Of a stretch of 64,000 nt of DNA, positions 18,208-26,826 are shown one piece after another (position 1 is the stretch's first letter; each line of letters begins with the position of its first letter). Position numbers and translations under genes: made by a program. Location: assembly GCF_025145285.1 (NCBI RefSeq), contig NZ_CP102251.1:2356001-2420000 (forward strand), written 5' to 3'. The stretch is from Alistipes onderdonkii. Lineage in GTDB: Bacteria; Bacteroidota; Bacteroidia; Bacteroidales; Rikenellaceae. Below the pieces are notes generated by a model, which saw nothing but the letters and a program-made list of their open reading frames with translations, was not told the origin of the DNA and did not search any database.

Positions 18208-18885
18208 ATGAAAATCCTGATCGTGGAAGACGAACCCTCCCTGCGGGAGATCATGGTGCAGACGCTGCGCCGCGAACAGTATGTGGTCGAGCAGGCGTCC
18301 GATTACGCATCGGCGCTCGAAAAGATCGCCGGATACGATTACGACTGTATCCTGCTGGACATCATGCTGCCCGACGGCAGCGGCCTGCGGATACTCGAAG
18401 AGCTCAGGCGGCAGCGAAAACCTGCCGGCGTGATCATCATTTCGGCCCGGGATTCGCTCGATGACAAGGTCGAGGGGCTCGAGCTCGGGGCCGACGATTA
18501 CCTGCCCAAGCCGTTCCACCTGGCGGAACTGAGCGCCCGTATCCGCAGCGTCGTGCGCCGTCACCAGCGCGACGGGCAGCAGAGCCTCGATGTGGGGAAT
18601 GTCCGCCTCTACCCCGACAGCCGCCGTGTGGAGGTGGCCGGGTGCGAGGTGGAACTGCTGCGCAAGGAGTACGACATCCTCTACTATTTCATGAGCCGCC
18701 CGAACCATATGGTCGATAAGGCCACGCTGGCCGAAGCCGTGTGGGGCGACCATATCGACCAGGCTGATAATTTCGATTTCGTATACGCCCAGATGAAGAA
18801 CCTGCGCCGCCGGCTCCACGACGCGCAGGCCGACATCGAGATCCGGGCCGTCTATGGGTTCGGCTATAAACTCGTTGCCCCATGA
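18208..18885 (+). CDS. OmpR/PhoB-family response regulator
   Basis: A 225-residue DNA-binding response regulator. The receiver domain (residues 1-115) has the acidic pocket E7/D8, phospho-acceptor D51 (CILLDIMLPDGSG), S79/A80 and K101 (DDYLPKPF). The C-terminal winged-helix domain (about 130-225) ends with the GFGYKL strand. The start MKILIVEDE is canonical and lies downstream of the promoter; longer in-frame starts precede the -7 element. The stop overlaps the histidine-kinase start (ATGA). The likely targets include the two PepSY-like genes just downstream, by analogy with similar Bacteroidetes loci. Confidence 0.93.
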   Translation: MKILIVEDEPSLREIMVQTLRREQYVVEQASDYASALEKIAGYDYDCILLDIMLPDGSGLRILEELRRQRKPAGVIIISARDSLDDKVEGLELGADDYLPKPFHLAELSARIRSVVRRHQRDGQQSLDVGNVRLYPDSRRVEVAGCEVELLRKEYDILYYFMSRPNHMVDKATLAEAVWGDHIDQADNFDFVYAQMKNLRRRLHDAQADIEIRAVYGFGYKLVAP

Positions 18886-20162
18886 GGTTGGTCTATCGTA
18901 TCGTATTGCACATGTCCTGGGCCCTCTCGCTGTTGCTGGCGGGGTGGGCCGTGTTGTTCTACCTGACGATGATCGACGAGATCAACGACGAGGTGGACGA
19001 TTCCTTGGAGAATTACGCCGAGATGCTGGTCACGCGGAGCCTCGCAGGGCGGGAGCTGCCTGCGGCCTATTCGGGCAGCAACAACGGCTATTACCTGCAC
19101 GACGTGTCGGCGGAGTACGCCGAAGAGCGGCCCCGGATGGAGTTCTCGGACGAGGTGTTTTTCATTCCCGACAAGGACGACGACGAGCCGGCGCGGGTGC
19201 TGCGGACGATATTCCGCGACAGCGGGGGACGTTACAAGGAGCTGACCGTGATGACCCCGACCATCGAAAAGGACGACCTGCAGGAGGCCATCCTCTGGTG
19301 GATCGTATATCTCTATCTTTTCCTGTTGCTGACGATCCTGCTGGTCAACGTGCTGGTGCTTCATCGTACCCTGCGGCCGCTCTATGCCCTGCTGCGATGG
19401 TTCGACAGTTATACCGTGGGCGGGAAGAACGCCCCGCTGGTGAACGACACGAAGGTCATCGAGTTCCGGCGGCTGAACGAGGCGGCGAACCGTTATGCCG
19501 AGCGGGCGGAGTCCCTGTTCGAACGCCAGAAACAATTCATCGGCAATGCCTCGCATGAGATGCAGACCCCGCTGGCCATTTGCCGCAACCGGCTGGAAAT
19601 GCTCGTGGACGACGGTTCGGCGTTGACCGAGGCGCAGCTCGGCGAAATTCTGAAGGTGCAGGGGACGCTGGACTACCTCGTGCGGCTCAACCGCTCGCTG
19701 CTGCTGCTTTCGAAGATCGAGAACGGGCAGTTCCCCGAGACGGAACAGGTCGATTTCAACGCCCAGGTGCGGCGCACGGCCGAGGATATGGAGGAGATCT
19801 ACGCCGGGCGCGAAATGCGTTTCGAACTGCATGAGCAGGGGCACCTGTCGGCGCGGATGAATCCGTCGCTGGCGGCCAGCCTGGTGTCGAACCTGCTGAA
19901 AAACGCCTATGTCCACGGTGACAGGGGCGGGACGGTGTCGGTCACTGTTGCCCCGCATGAACTGCGCGTCTGCAACAGCGGCGGCGGGGGCGCACTCGAC
20001 GCGGAGCATATCTTCGAGCGCTTTTACCAGGGGACGAAGAAGGAGGGCTCGACGGGGCTCGGCCTCTCGATCGTCGACGCCGTGTGCCGCCTTTACGGGC
20101 TGCGCGTGGGATACTCCTATATAAATAGGTGTCACTGTTTCTCGGTGCATTTCCGGATATAA
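18882..20162 (+). CDS. Membrane sensor histidine kinase
   Basis: A 426-residue kinase with two transmembrane helices (about residues 8-30 and 140-162) enclosing a periplasmic sensor of about 110 residues that is rich in acidic residues (DKDDDEP, EINDEVDDSLE). A HAMP-like linker and H-box (NASHEMQTPLA), an N-box (NLLKNAYVHGD) and a G2 box (GSTGLGLSIVDAV) follow. It is coupled to the response regulator by a 4-base overlap. The ligand is unknown; the acidic sensor and the acidic PepSY-like partners would suit a cation signal, which is only an inference. Confidence 0.92.
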   Translation: MRLVYRIVLHMSWALSLLLAGWAVLFYLTMIDEINDEVDDSLENYAEMLVTRSLAGRELPAAYSGSNNGYYLHDVSAEYAEERPRMEFSDEVFFIPDKDDDEPARVLRTIFRDSGGRYKELTVMTPTIEKDDLQEAILWWIVYLYLFLLLTILLVNVLVLHRTLRPLYALLRWFDSYTVGGKNAPLVNDTKVIEFRRLNEAANRYAERAESLFERQKQFIGNASHEMQTPLAICRNRLEMLVDDGSALTEAQLGEILKVQGTLDYLVRLNRSLLLLSKIENGQFPETEQVDFNAQVRRTAEDMEEIYAGREMRFELHEQGHLSARMNPSLAASLVSNLLKNAYVHGDRGGTVSVTVAPHELRVCNSGGGGALDAEHIFERFYQGTKKEGSTGLGLSIVDAVCRLYGLRVGYSYINRCHCFSVHFRI

Positions 20163-20221
20163 AAAAACGAAAAAAAACGGATCGGGGCCGATTATTTCAA
20201 ATTCGTTTCAGCTTTGGGTCG

Positions 20222-20229
20222 CAACTTTG
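20222..20229 (+). promoter_or_regulatory. Possible -7 element CAACTTTG
   Basis: Seven of eight bases match TAACTTTG, 38 bases before the first PepSY-like gene, in the A/T-rich gap after the kinase. It is a weak candidate for a separate promoter of the two exported proteins. Confidence 0.35.
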
Positions 20230-20267
20230 CACTGTGAATATAAGTCAAACCTAATATTGAAACGATT

Positions 20268-20711
20268 ATGAAAAAGCTCATGATGATTCTCGCAGGCACA
20301 GCCCTGATTGCAACTTCCGCCCCCGCATTCGCGGGCAACGACCGTCCGATCGCAGTCGGCGAACTTCCGGCCCCGGCACAGCAATTTATCAAGACGCATT
20401 TCGGCGGCATCGAGGTCGCCTTGTCCAAAGTGGACGAGGAACTTTTTGACAAGGACTACAAGGTGGTGTTCGTCAACGGCGCGAAGGTCGAATTCACGAA
20501 GAACGGCGAGTGGAAAGATGTCGAATGCAAATACGGCGAGGTGCCGGCCGCCATCGTGCCGCAGCAGATCCGCGACTATGTCGCCAAGAACTATCCCGAC
20601 CGCAAGGTCACGGCGATCGACCGCGACCGCCGCGACTATGAAGTTGAACTGGACAACGGCCTCGACCTGAAATTCGACCTGAAATTCCGTCTGATAGACA
20701 TCGACGATTAA
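20268..20711 (+). CDS. PepSY-like (DUF2874) exported protein
   Basis: A 147-residue periplasmic protein with a Sec signal peptide (MKKLMMILAGTALIATSAPAFA) and one PepSY-like repeat unit, related to the BLIP-like DUF2874 fold: LPAPAQQFIKTHFGG, then a K.EF...GEW..V strand pattern, then IPQQIRDYV.KNYPD-like and a final ...YEVELDNGLDLKFD strand pair. Such proteins are commonly found next to two-component systems in Bacteroidetes. Function is unknown; binding of a cation or small ligand has been suggested for PepSY relatives. It is cotranscribed with, or regulated by, the preceding pair. Confidence 0.82.
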   Translation: MKKLMMILAGTALIATSAPAFAGNDRPIAVGELPAPAQQFIKTHFGGIEVALSKVDEELFDKDYKVVFVNGAKVEFTKNGEWKDVECKYGEVPAAIVPQQIRDYVAKNYPDRKVTAIDRDRRDYEVELDNGLDLKFDLKFRLIDIDD

Positions 20712-20741
20712 TCCCGGTATTAACCTTAAATTCGGAATCGT

Positions 20742-21587
20742 ATGAAGAAATTCACGGTATTGGTAATGGGACTCGTGTCGCTGGGTGCGATGGCGGGTTG
20801 TGAAGACGACGATAGGAAATCGGTAAGGGTGCCGGCCGCCGTGCAGGGTGCTTTCGGGAAAATGTTCCCCGCTGCGAGCCATGTCGAATGGGAAGACAGG
20901 GGCGGATATGTAGTCGCCGATTTCCGCAGCGCGGGCACGGTCATGCAGGCATGGTTCGATGCCGCCGGCAAATGGCACATGACCGAGGAGGACATCTCCT
21001 ATGCCGAGCTGCCCCAGGCGGTGCGTACAGCCTACGAGGCCGGCGATTATGCCGCCTGGCATGTGGACGACGTGGACAAGTTGCAGCGCAACGGCCAGGA
21101 GACGGTCTACGTGATCGAAGTCGAACACGCCAAGCAGGAATTCGACCTCTATTATTCCGAAGACGGCGTGCTGTTGCGCGAGGCGGCCGATACGGACGGC
21201 AACGGCGACCACGGCGATATGCTCCCGCAGGAACTGCCGAAGGCAGTCAGCGATTTCATCGCCCGGAAATACCCCGGTGCCCGTATCATCGACGCGGAGC
21301 GGGAGAAGGGAAATACCGAGGTCGATATCATCTTCGCCGGGAAAGCGCTCGAAGTGTGCTTCGGTACGGGCGACGCCTGGCTGTGGACGAAGACCGAGTT
21401 GCGTCTTTCGGAGATTCCGGATGTGGTGAGGCGGGCTTTGCAGTCATCGCAGTACGGCACGTGGGAGATCGACGATGCCGACCTCTACGAAAGCCCCGAC
21501 CGCGTATGGTACGCCTTCGACATGGAAGACCCGCGATCCGAACGGGAGGCGACGGTGCGTATCCTCGGGGACGGCACCCTGCTCTGA
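20742..21587 (+). CDS. PepSY-like lipoprotein (two DUF2874 units)
   Basis: A 281-residue predicted lipoprotein (lipobox LGAMAGC followed by EDDD) starting 30 bases after the shorter PepSY-like gene. It holds at least two repeats of the same unit: VPAAVQGAFGKMFPAA...VEWED and LPKAVSDFIARKYPGA...A.REKG, each followed by paired strand motifs. Very acidic overall. The two neighbours appear to be paralogues of different length, one soluble and one lipid-anchored. A strong terminator follows, so the pair closes the two-component operon. Confidence 0.82.
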   Translation: MKKFTVLVMGLVSLGAMAGCEDDDRKSVRVPAAVQGAFGKMFPAASHVEWEDRGGYVVADFRSAGTVMQAWFDAAGKWHMTEEDISYAELPQAVRTAYEAGDYAAWHVDDVDKLQRNGQETVYVIEVEHAKQEFDLYYSEDGVLLREAADTDGNGDHGDMLPQELPKAVSDFIARKYPGARIIDAEREKGNTEVDIIFAGKALEVCFGTGDAWLWTKTELRLSEIPDVVRRALQSSQYGTWEIDDADLYESPDRVWYAFDMEDPRSEREATVRILGDGTLL

Positions 21588-21604
21588 TCGTCCCGCATAT
21601 TTGT

Positions 21605-21643
21605 ACGGAGCCTGCATCCCTGGGTGCGGGCCCCGTTTTTTTT
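21605..21643 (+). terminator. Terminator of the two-component/PepSY operon
   Basis: Interrupted stem of about 10 pairs (ACGG, GCC, GCA, CCC paired with GGG, TGC, GGC, CCGT) with single-base bulges, followed by T8 at 21636-21643. Confidence 0.8.
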
Positions 21644-21714
21644 GTTATAACATAGAGCTATATCGTTATAAAATAATATGATGTGTTTTTCGTACAAATT
21701 AGTAGAAACTATTG

Positions 21715-21722
21715 TATATTTG
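21715..21722 (+). promoter_or_regulatory. -7 promoter element TATATTTG for ferritin
   Basis: Exact consensus in an A/T-rich region, 45 bases before the ferritin start codon. Confidence 0.65.
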
Positions 21723-21767
21723 TATTAGGAAAAGAAAATACAAACACAAACTTAAAACAATATTACT

Positions 21768-22292
21768 ATGTTAAGCAAGAAATTACATGACGCACTGAAT
21801 GCGCAGATCAACGCCGAGCTGTGGTCGGCCTATCTTTATCTTTCGATGTCGATGGACGCCGAGAACAAGGGGCTGAAAGGTGTGGCCAACTGGTTTTTCG
21901 TCCAGTTCCGCGAGGAGCAGGATCATGCCCGCATCCTGATGAACTACATCAATTCGCGCGATGCCAAGGTCGTGCTGAAGCCGATCGAGGAGGTGCGTAC
22001 CGAGTGGACGTCGCCGCTCGATATGTTCAAGGACACGCTGGAGCATGAGAAGGTGGTGACTTCGATGATCAACAACCTGGCAGCCATCGCTGCCGAAGAT
22101 AAGGATTTCGCATCGTCGAACATGCTCGTATGGTTCGTCGACGAGCAGGTCGAGGAGGAGGAGTCGGCACGCGACATGATTACCGCCTGTGAGGCTGTAG
22201 AGGGTAACAAGTTCGGGCTTTATACGCTCGACAAGGAACTGGCGGCCCGCGTTTACCAGCAGGCTTCGCCGCTTGCCACGGCAACCGAATAA
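21768..22292 (+). CDS. ftnA: Ferritin (bacterial non-heme iron storage)
   Basis: A 174-residue ferritin with a complete ferroxidase centre: Glu17 (NAELWSAYLYL), Glu50 and His53 (REEQDHARIL), and later acidic ligands in helix C/D (VDEQVEEEESARDM). It oxidises Fe(II) and stores iron in a 24-subunit shell in the cytoplasm, and protects anaerobes against oxygen stress. It is a single-gene unit with its own promoter and a G/C-rich terminator. Confidence 0.96.
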   Translation: MLSKKLHDALNAQINAELWSAYLYLSMSMDAENKGLKGVANWFFVQFREEQDHARILMNYINSRDAKVVLKPIEEVRTEWTSPLDMFKDTLEHEKVVTSMINNLAAIAAEDKDFASSNMLVWFVDEQVEEEESARDMITACEAVEGNKFGLYTLDKELAARVYQQASPLATATE

Positions 22293-22319
22293 TTCGCAGC
22301 GAACCTGATTGCTGAGTCT

Positions 22320-22350
22320 GCCGCCCCGGTTTCCCGGGGCGGCTGCTTTT
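22320..22350 (+). terminator. Terminator of ferritin gene
   Basis: Perfect 10-bp GC-rich stem (22320-22329 with 22334-22343), 4-base loop, then TGCTTTT. Confidence 0.85.
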
Positions 22351-22375
22351 GCCGGGTGACCCGGCAGCCTGCGCA

Positions 22376-22674
22376 TCCGGGCCGGATGGCGGGGGCAGTT
22401 CCGGGGAAGCTATTGGGGAGAAGCTATTCCGGAGGGGCTATTGAGAGGCATGATACCGGGGAAAGCGATTCCGGGGTATCGGGCGAGGTGTCGGGCAGGG
22501 GCGATTCCCGGGGGAGATTGCGGGGCTGATATGGGAGCGAGTTACCGCATGCCGGAACCGTACCGGCCGGGAAGGAGGCGCGGGAATGGCCTTGTGAAGA
22601 GGGCCGGGAGCGGGATGTGGGAAAACAAGGGCCGGATGCCGGAGCGCCTGCAGGGCGGATAGGGGGGGCTCACC
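22376..22674. other. G-rich intergenic region with imperfect short repeats
   Basis: No gene seen. From about 22402 to 22520 the plus strand shows imperfect units of 12-15 bases built on GGGGA..GCTATT or GGGGAAAGCGATTCC. The rest is purine-rich and unstructured. No recognisable terminator for the minus-strand operon that ends at 22675 was found. Confidence 0.5.
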
Positions 22675-23400
22675 TCATCGCTTTGCCTTGTAGTCGATCC
22701 CGGCCTTGCGGGCCTGCGAATGCTGGTACGGGCGGCGGATGCGGTAAAGGCGCCCGTCTTTGACAAGCCGTGCGCCGGTTTGGTGGAAAACGAAGGGGAT
22801 GTCTGCCGCGACGCATTGGCGGCGGATCGAAAGTACCCAGTCGTAATTGCAGGGGCGGGCTTCGTTGCCCGATTCGCCCCCGACGGAAACCTCTTCGATT
22901 CCGGGGACGAGGTATCGTGCGATGTCGAGCGGCCCGAGCAGCGGGGCGCAGATGACCAGCTTGTGGCGCAGGGGGGCGTCCAGCAGAAAAGGCAGCCGGT
23001 AGTCGGCCATTGCCTGGTTCTCGACCGTGCAGCCCACGGCGAGGTTTTCGTAGCCTCCGCCCCAGTCGGGCGGCAATACCTGCATGAGGCGGTCGATACG
23101 CTTGGTGATGAAGAAAAAGCGCAGGTCGCTGCGTATGCGGATCATCTCCCACGCTTCGGCGCGCCATGCGTCGGCCTCCTCGACGAGGAAATCGGACGTG
23201 AAGCAGGTGTAGACCATCTCGCCGGGCGGGACTTTGTAGCGTCCGTCGCGCGTGCGGCGCACGGGGAGGTTAAAGGCCGTTGTCCTGCGTACCTCGCGGC
23301 TGTCCTTGTCGTGCTGCGCATCCTGCCGGTAGACGTAGCAGTGCCGGCAGCCTTCGCTGAGCTTGCGGCATCCGTGCCACGGGTTCCAACTGACCGACAT
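22675..23400 (-). CDS. DUF5131 family protein (phage Gp37/Gp68-like)
   Basis: A 241-residue protein of the DUF5131 group, related to phage Gp37/Gp68. The N-terminus NPWHGCRKLSEGCRHCYVYR contains C-x6-C-x2-C, a cluster-like arrangement reminiscent of radical-SAM or other metal-binding sites. Other family landmarks are VYTCFTSDFLVEEADAWR, FFFITKRIDRL and VGGESGNEARPC. Its biochemical role is unknown. It starts 6 bases after the GNAT gene and is the last member of a three-gene operon. Confidence 0.85.
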   Translation of the reverse strand: MSVSWNPWHGCRKLSEGCRHCYVYRQDAQHDKDSREVRRTTAFNLPVRRTRDGRYKVPPGEMVYTCFTSDFLVEEADAWRAEAWEMIRIRSDLRFFFITKRIDRLMQVLPPDWGGGYENLAVGCTVENQAMADYRLPFLLDAPLRHKLVICAPLLGPLDIARYLVPGIEEVSVGGESGNEARPCNYDWVLSIRRQCVAADIPFVFHQTGARLVKDGRLYRIRRPYQHSQARKAGIDYKAKR

Positions 23401-23406
23401 AACCTG

Positions 23407-23859
23407 TTATTTGAGTTCCATGCGCAGGCGCACCATGTGGCGGCACTCGACGCCGTTTTCGAAAAACGGAACGGGGTAGTGTTTGCTGAAATAGTCCACG
23501 TCGACGCCGCAGCGGACGAACCCGCAGCGTTCGTAGAGCGCAATCTGTCCCACGCCCAGATCGCCCGTACCGATTTCGAGAAGATGGAACCCGGCCGCAC
23601 GGGCCGTGGCGACGGCGTGGCGGAGCATGGCCGTGGCGATGCCCTTGCGCTGGTGTTCGGGGACGACGGCGATATTGACCACTTCGGCCGTGAACGGCCG
23701 CGTGTGCAGGAATACATACTGGCCGAGGATTTCCCCGTCGCGACGTGCGACATAGGTTGTGCCGCGGTCGGCGTAGTCGGCTACGGACTCTTCCGATTCG
23801 TCGGCCAGCAGCAGCAGGTCGCGCTGCGGCGTGTCTGTCTTTACAATTTCGAGATCCAT
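23407..23859 (-). CDS. GNAT family N-acetyltransferase
   Basis: A 150-residue single-domain GNAT enzyme. The acetyl-CoA-binding motif A is visible as VPEHQRKGIATAMLRHAV, preceded by the VVNIAV strand and followed by GVGQIALYERCGF (motif B). The substrate amine cannot be predicted. It begins 1 base after the stop of the upstream membrane-protein gene and ends 6 bases before the DUF5131 gene, so the three genes form one transcript. Confidence 0.9.
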   Translation of the reverse strand: MDLEIVKTDTPQRDLLLLADESEESVADYADRGTTYVARRDGEILGQYVFLHTRPFTAEVVNIAVVPEHQRKGIATAMLRHAVATARAAGFHLLEIGTGDLGVGQIALYERCGFVRCGVDVDYFSKHYPVPFFENGVECRHMVRLRMELK

Positions 23860-23860
23860 G

Positions 23861-24319
23861 TCAGAAAAGCGATGCGGCGCCTTCGAAGGTCGCCAGTACG
23901 ACGATATAACGCAGGGTCTTGCCCGCGAGCATCGAGCCGCCCGTGAGCCAGACGTTGCTGCGCATCAGCCCCAGCACGATGGCGATGGCCTCGCCGATCG
24001 TGGGCAGGAATGCGAAGAAGGCCATCAGCGCCCCGCGCCCGGAGAGGAACCTGCGCGCCCGTGCCAGCTGTTTTTCGCTCACGCCCAGCCGGGTGACCCA
24101 CTCGCTTTTTCCCAGCGTGCCGATCCAGTAGCAGCTCATGCCGCCCAGCGTGTTGCCCAGCGATGCGGCTGCGACGCACAATACCGGGTCGAGCCCCATG
24201 TGCACGAGCACGATCATCACGGCTTCGGAGCTGAACGGGAGGATGCTCCCGGCGATGAATGCCGAGAAGAAAAGTCCCCAATAGCCCCAGTCGGCCAGTA
24301 TTTGCGAAAGCGATTCCAT
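23861..24319 (-). CDS. YqaA/DedA-type (VTT domain) membrane protein
   Basis: A 152-residue inner-membrane protein of the VTT/SNARE-associated superfamily, YqaA branch. It has hydrophobic helices and the family signatures GSILPFSSEAVM, ASLGNTLGGMSCYWIG and FFAFLPTIGEAIAIVLGL. Relatives are implicated in lipid flipping or membrane homeostasis; the specific role here is unknown. The ATG at 24319 is preferred because an upstream in-frame start at 24343 would be TTG. A TATCTTTG promoter lies 43 bases upstream. Confidence 0.82.
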   Translation of the reverse strand: MESLSQILADWGYWGLFFSAFIAGSILPFSSEAVMIVLVHMGLDPVLCVAAASLGNTLGGMSCYWIGTLGKSEWVTRLGVSEKQLARARRFLSGRGALMAFFAFLPTIGEAIAIVLGLMRSNVWLTGGSMLAGKTLRYIVVLATFEGAASLF

Positions 24320-24362
24320 GCCTTGGTGTCCGATTTTGTGCAAGAGTAGTCTGCCTGCGGGA

Positions 24363-24370
24363 CAAAGATA
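24363..24370 (-). promoter_or_regulatory. -7 promoter element TATCTTTG (minus operon)
   Basis: Exact consensus on the minus strand for the YqaA-GNAT-DUF5131 operon. It lies back to back with the GH92 promoter at 24415. Confidence 0.65.
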
Positions 24371-24414
24371 GCTTTTTTGCCCGAATGGGTTTGCAGGAGC
24401 CCTGCAAAATGCGC

Positions 24415-24422
24415 TAATTTTG
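24415..24422 (+). promoter_or_regulatory. -7 promoter element TAATTTTG for GH92 gene
   Basis: Exact TAnnTTTG match 24 bases before the GH92 start codon. Confidence 0.6.
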
Positions 24423-24446
24423 TCTGAAACGTAAATCTGACCGCTT

Positions 24447-26582
24447 ATGCTTAAATCGAGACTTTGTATCGCTTTTTTCGCTTTTGCCGTGGGGTGCGCC
24501 CCTGCGCAGAAGCCGCTTACCGACTATGTGAACCCCATGCTGGGGACGGCGACGCTGTGGGACAGCGTCGACCTGGGATTCAAACCCACCAAACGGACAT
24601 GGGGCGCCGAGGTCTTCCCCGGATCGTCGCTGCCCAACGCCATGGTGCAGGTCAGCCCCGTCACCAAGTTCCACAGCGGTGCGGGGTACCAGTATGAAGA
24701 TTCCGTGATCTACGGCTTTACGCACACCAACAAGGGGCACTGGAACCTTTGCCATATTCCCCTGCTGCCTGTGACGGGGACGCCCACGCCGGGTGACTAC
24801 TGCTCGCCGTTCAGCCACGAGCGCGAGTCGGCCGCCCCGGGGTATTACCAGGTATTCCTCGACCGTTACGGCGTCGATGCACAGCTCAGCTCGACGCTGC
24901 GCTGTGCATTCCATAAATATACCTATCCCGCGGGTGCCGCGCCCGCCGTGCTGGCAGACCTGCAGCGTTCGAACGAGCATGTGCGTGCGTGGGATATCCG
25001 CAAGGAGGGCGACAACGTGTTCGCCGGCTGGCAGCAGACCGGCGAGAAGATGTATTTCTACGCCGTGGCGAACCGTCCCGTGACCGGGATAGAGCCCGTC
25101 GTCGAGGGCGACCGCGAGGTGCGCATCGTGCGTTTCGGCGAGGGTGACGGGGCACTGGAGCTCCGGATCGGGTTCTCGTTCGTGAGCGAGAAGAACGCCC
25201 GCGAGAACCTCGAGGCCGAGATGCTCGGCAAGAGCTTCGCCGAGGTGCGCTCCGAGGCTACGGCGACGTGGAACGACCTGTTGGGGCGGATCCGCGTCGA
25301 AGGCGGCACGGAGCGGGAAAAGGGGCTGTTCTATTCGAGCCTCTACCGTTCGTTCCTCTGGCCGGCGCTGCGCAGCGACGTGAACGGTGAGTTCACCGAT
25401 GTCGACGGAAAGGTCATCAATCCCGGTTTCCGTTACTATACGGGCCCGTCGTATTGGGACGACTACCGCAATAAGCTGATCCTGCTGGGGATGCTGGCTC
25501 CCGATGTGGCGGCCGACGTCATCAGCTCCGATGTCGACAAGGGCGAGAAACGGGGCGGGTTCATGCCCACGTTCTTCCACGGCGACCACGCTTCGGCGTT
25601 CGTGGCCGGGACATACCTGCGCGGCAACCGCGGCTTCGACGTCAACCGTGCCTACAACCTCGTGCTGCGCAACGCTACGGTACAGGGCCCGAGCCGCCCC
25701 TGGCTCGACGAGTATGTCGCCAAGGGGTACATTTCGGAAATGGACGTCGAGAACCCCGTGACGTGGACGGTCTGCAAGGCCGCCGTCACCAAGACGCTGG
25801 AGTACAGCTACGACGACTATGCGGTCGCCCTGCTGGCCGATGCGCTGGGCGATAAGGAGAACCGCGACATGCTGATGAAGCGCACGTCGAACTACAAGAA
25901 CCTCTTCGACCCCTCGACGGGGCTGATGCGCGGGCGCCTCGAAAACGGCGAGTGGATCACGCCCTTCGACGACCAGTATCCCTACTATGAATATATGTAC
26001 CGCGAGGCGAATGCCTGGCAGCAGGCGTTCTTCGCACCGCACGATACCGAGGGGTTGATCGGCCTCTTCCCGAGCCGCGAGGCGTTCGGCGAACAGCTGG
26101 ACAAACTCTTCTCGATTCCGTGGAAAGGATACGAAGTGGACAACCTCTCGTGCTTCATCGGCCAGTACTGCCACGGCAACCAGCCCGACCACAGTTTCCC
26201 GTACCTCTATTATTTCATCGGTCGCCAGGAGCGTTCGCAGGAGTTGTTGGATTACATTCTCGACCGCTTCTACGGTATGGGGCCGGAAGGGCTGGCGCTG
26301 TGCGGTATGGACGATGCGGGCGAGATGTCGTCGTGGTACGTGTTCAATGCCATCGGCCTTTACACCTATTCGCCGGCCGACCCCGAATATATCGTGACCG
26401 TGCCGCTGTTCGACAAGGTGCAGGTCGCGCTGGGCGACGGCAACCGCTGGACGATCCGCCACGACGGTCAGGGGCGTAAGATCACGGGCATCACCTGCGG
26501 CGGCAAGCCCGTCGACGGTTGGTTCGTGTCGCACGATGCGCTGAACAAGGGCGAACTGGTGATTTCGACCTCCGAAGAATAA
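24447..26582 (+). CDS. GH92 family alpha-mannosidase lipoprotein
   Basis: A 711-residue glycoside hydrolase family 92 enzyme, the calcium-dependent inverting alpha-mannosidases abundant in Bacteroidetes. A lipobox (AFAVGC) predicts lipid anchoring. Family signatures are DYVNPMLGTA at the mature N-terminus, SGAGYQYEDS, the catalytic-domain segments GNQPDHSFPYLYYF and CGMDDAGEMSSWYVFNA, and the terminal YSPADPEYIVTVPLF. It would remove terminal alpha-1,2/1,3-mannose from host N-glycans or yeast mannan. No SusC/D partner is beside it, so it may serve general glycan trimming. Length is normal for the family. Confidence 0.93.
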   Translation: MLKSRLCIAFFAFAVGCAPAQKPLTDYVNPMLGTATLWDSVDLGFKPTKRTWGAEVFPGSSLPNAMVQVSPVTKFHSGAGYQYEDSVIYGFTHTNKGHWNLCHIPLLPVTGTPTPGDYCSPFSHERESAAPGYYQVFLDRYGVDAQLSSTLRCAFHKYTYPAGAAPAVLADLQRSNEHVRAWDIRKEGDNVFAGWQQTGEKMYFYAVANRPVTGIEPVVEGDREVRIVRFGEGDGALELRIGFSFVSEKNARENLEAEMLGKSFAEVRSEATATWNDLLGRIRVEGGTEREKGLFYSSLYRSFLWPALRSDVNGEFTDVDGKVINPGFRYYTGPSYWDDYRNKLILLGMLAPDVAADVISSDVDKGEKRGGFMPTFFHGDHASAFVAGTYLRGNRGFDVNRAYNLVLRNATVQGPSRPWLDEYVAKGYISEMDVENPVTWTVCKAAVTKTLEYSYDDYAVALLADALGDKENRDMLMKRTSNYKNLFDPSTGLMRGRLENGEWITPFDDQYPYYEYMYREANAWQQAFFAPHDTEGLIGLFPSREAFGEQLDKLFSIPWKGYEVDNLSCFIGQYCHGNQPDHSFPYLYYFIGRQERSQELLDYILDRFYGMGPEGLALCGMDDAGEMSSWYVFNAIGLYTYSPADPEYIVTVPLFDKVQVALGDGNRWTIRHDGQGRKITGITCGGKPVDGWFVSHDALNKGELVISTSEE

Positions 26583-26718
26583 CGGCGCAGGGGTGCGGGG
26601 GTAACCCCGCGCCCTTCGCCTACCTCGGACGGGAGTTTCGGATGCCGGCCGGAAGGTGCCGGAAGATACCTGGGCCGGGAAGGTGCAGCCGGGTGTCCGG
26701 GCCCGGGAGGATCGTTGC

Positions 26719-26756
26719 ATGAAGCGGCGGCAGGGGTATTCCTGCCGCCGCTTCAT
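26719..26756. terminator. 16-bp perfect inverted repeat (bidirectional terminator)
   Basis: Arms 26719-26734 and 26741-26756 are perfect reverse complements with a 6-base loop. The hairpin separates the convergent GH92 and DUF6582 genes. The T tract is weak on the plus strand (GTCGTTTCT). Confidence 0.7.
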
Positions 26757-26826
26757 GTCGTTTCTATGGGGTTGGGGCGTTGCTGGGGTTTGGCGGGGAG
26801 CCCGGCTGCTGCTCCGGCCGTGCGGG

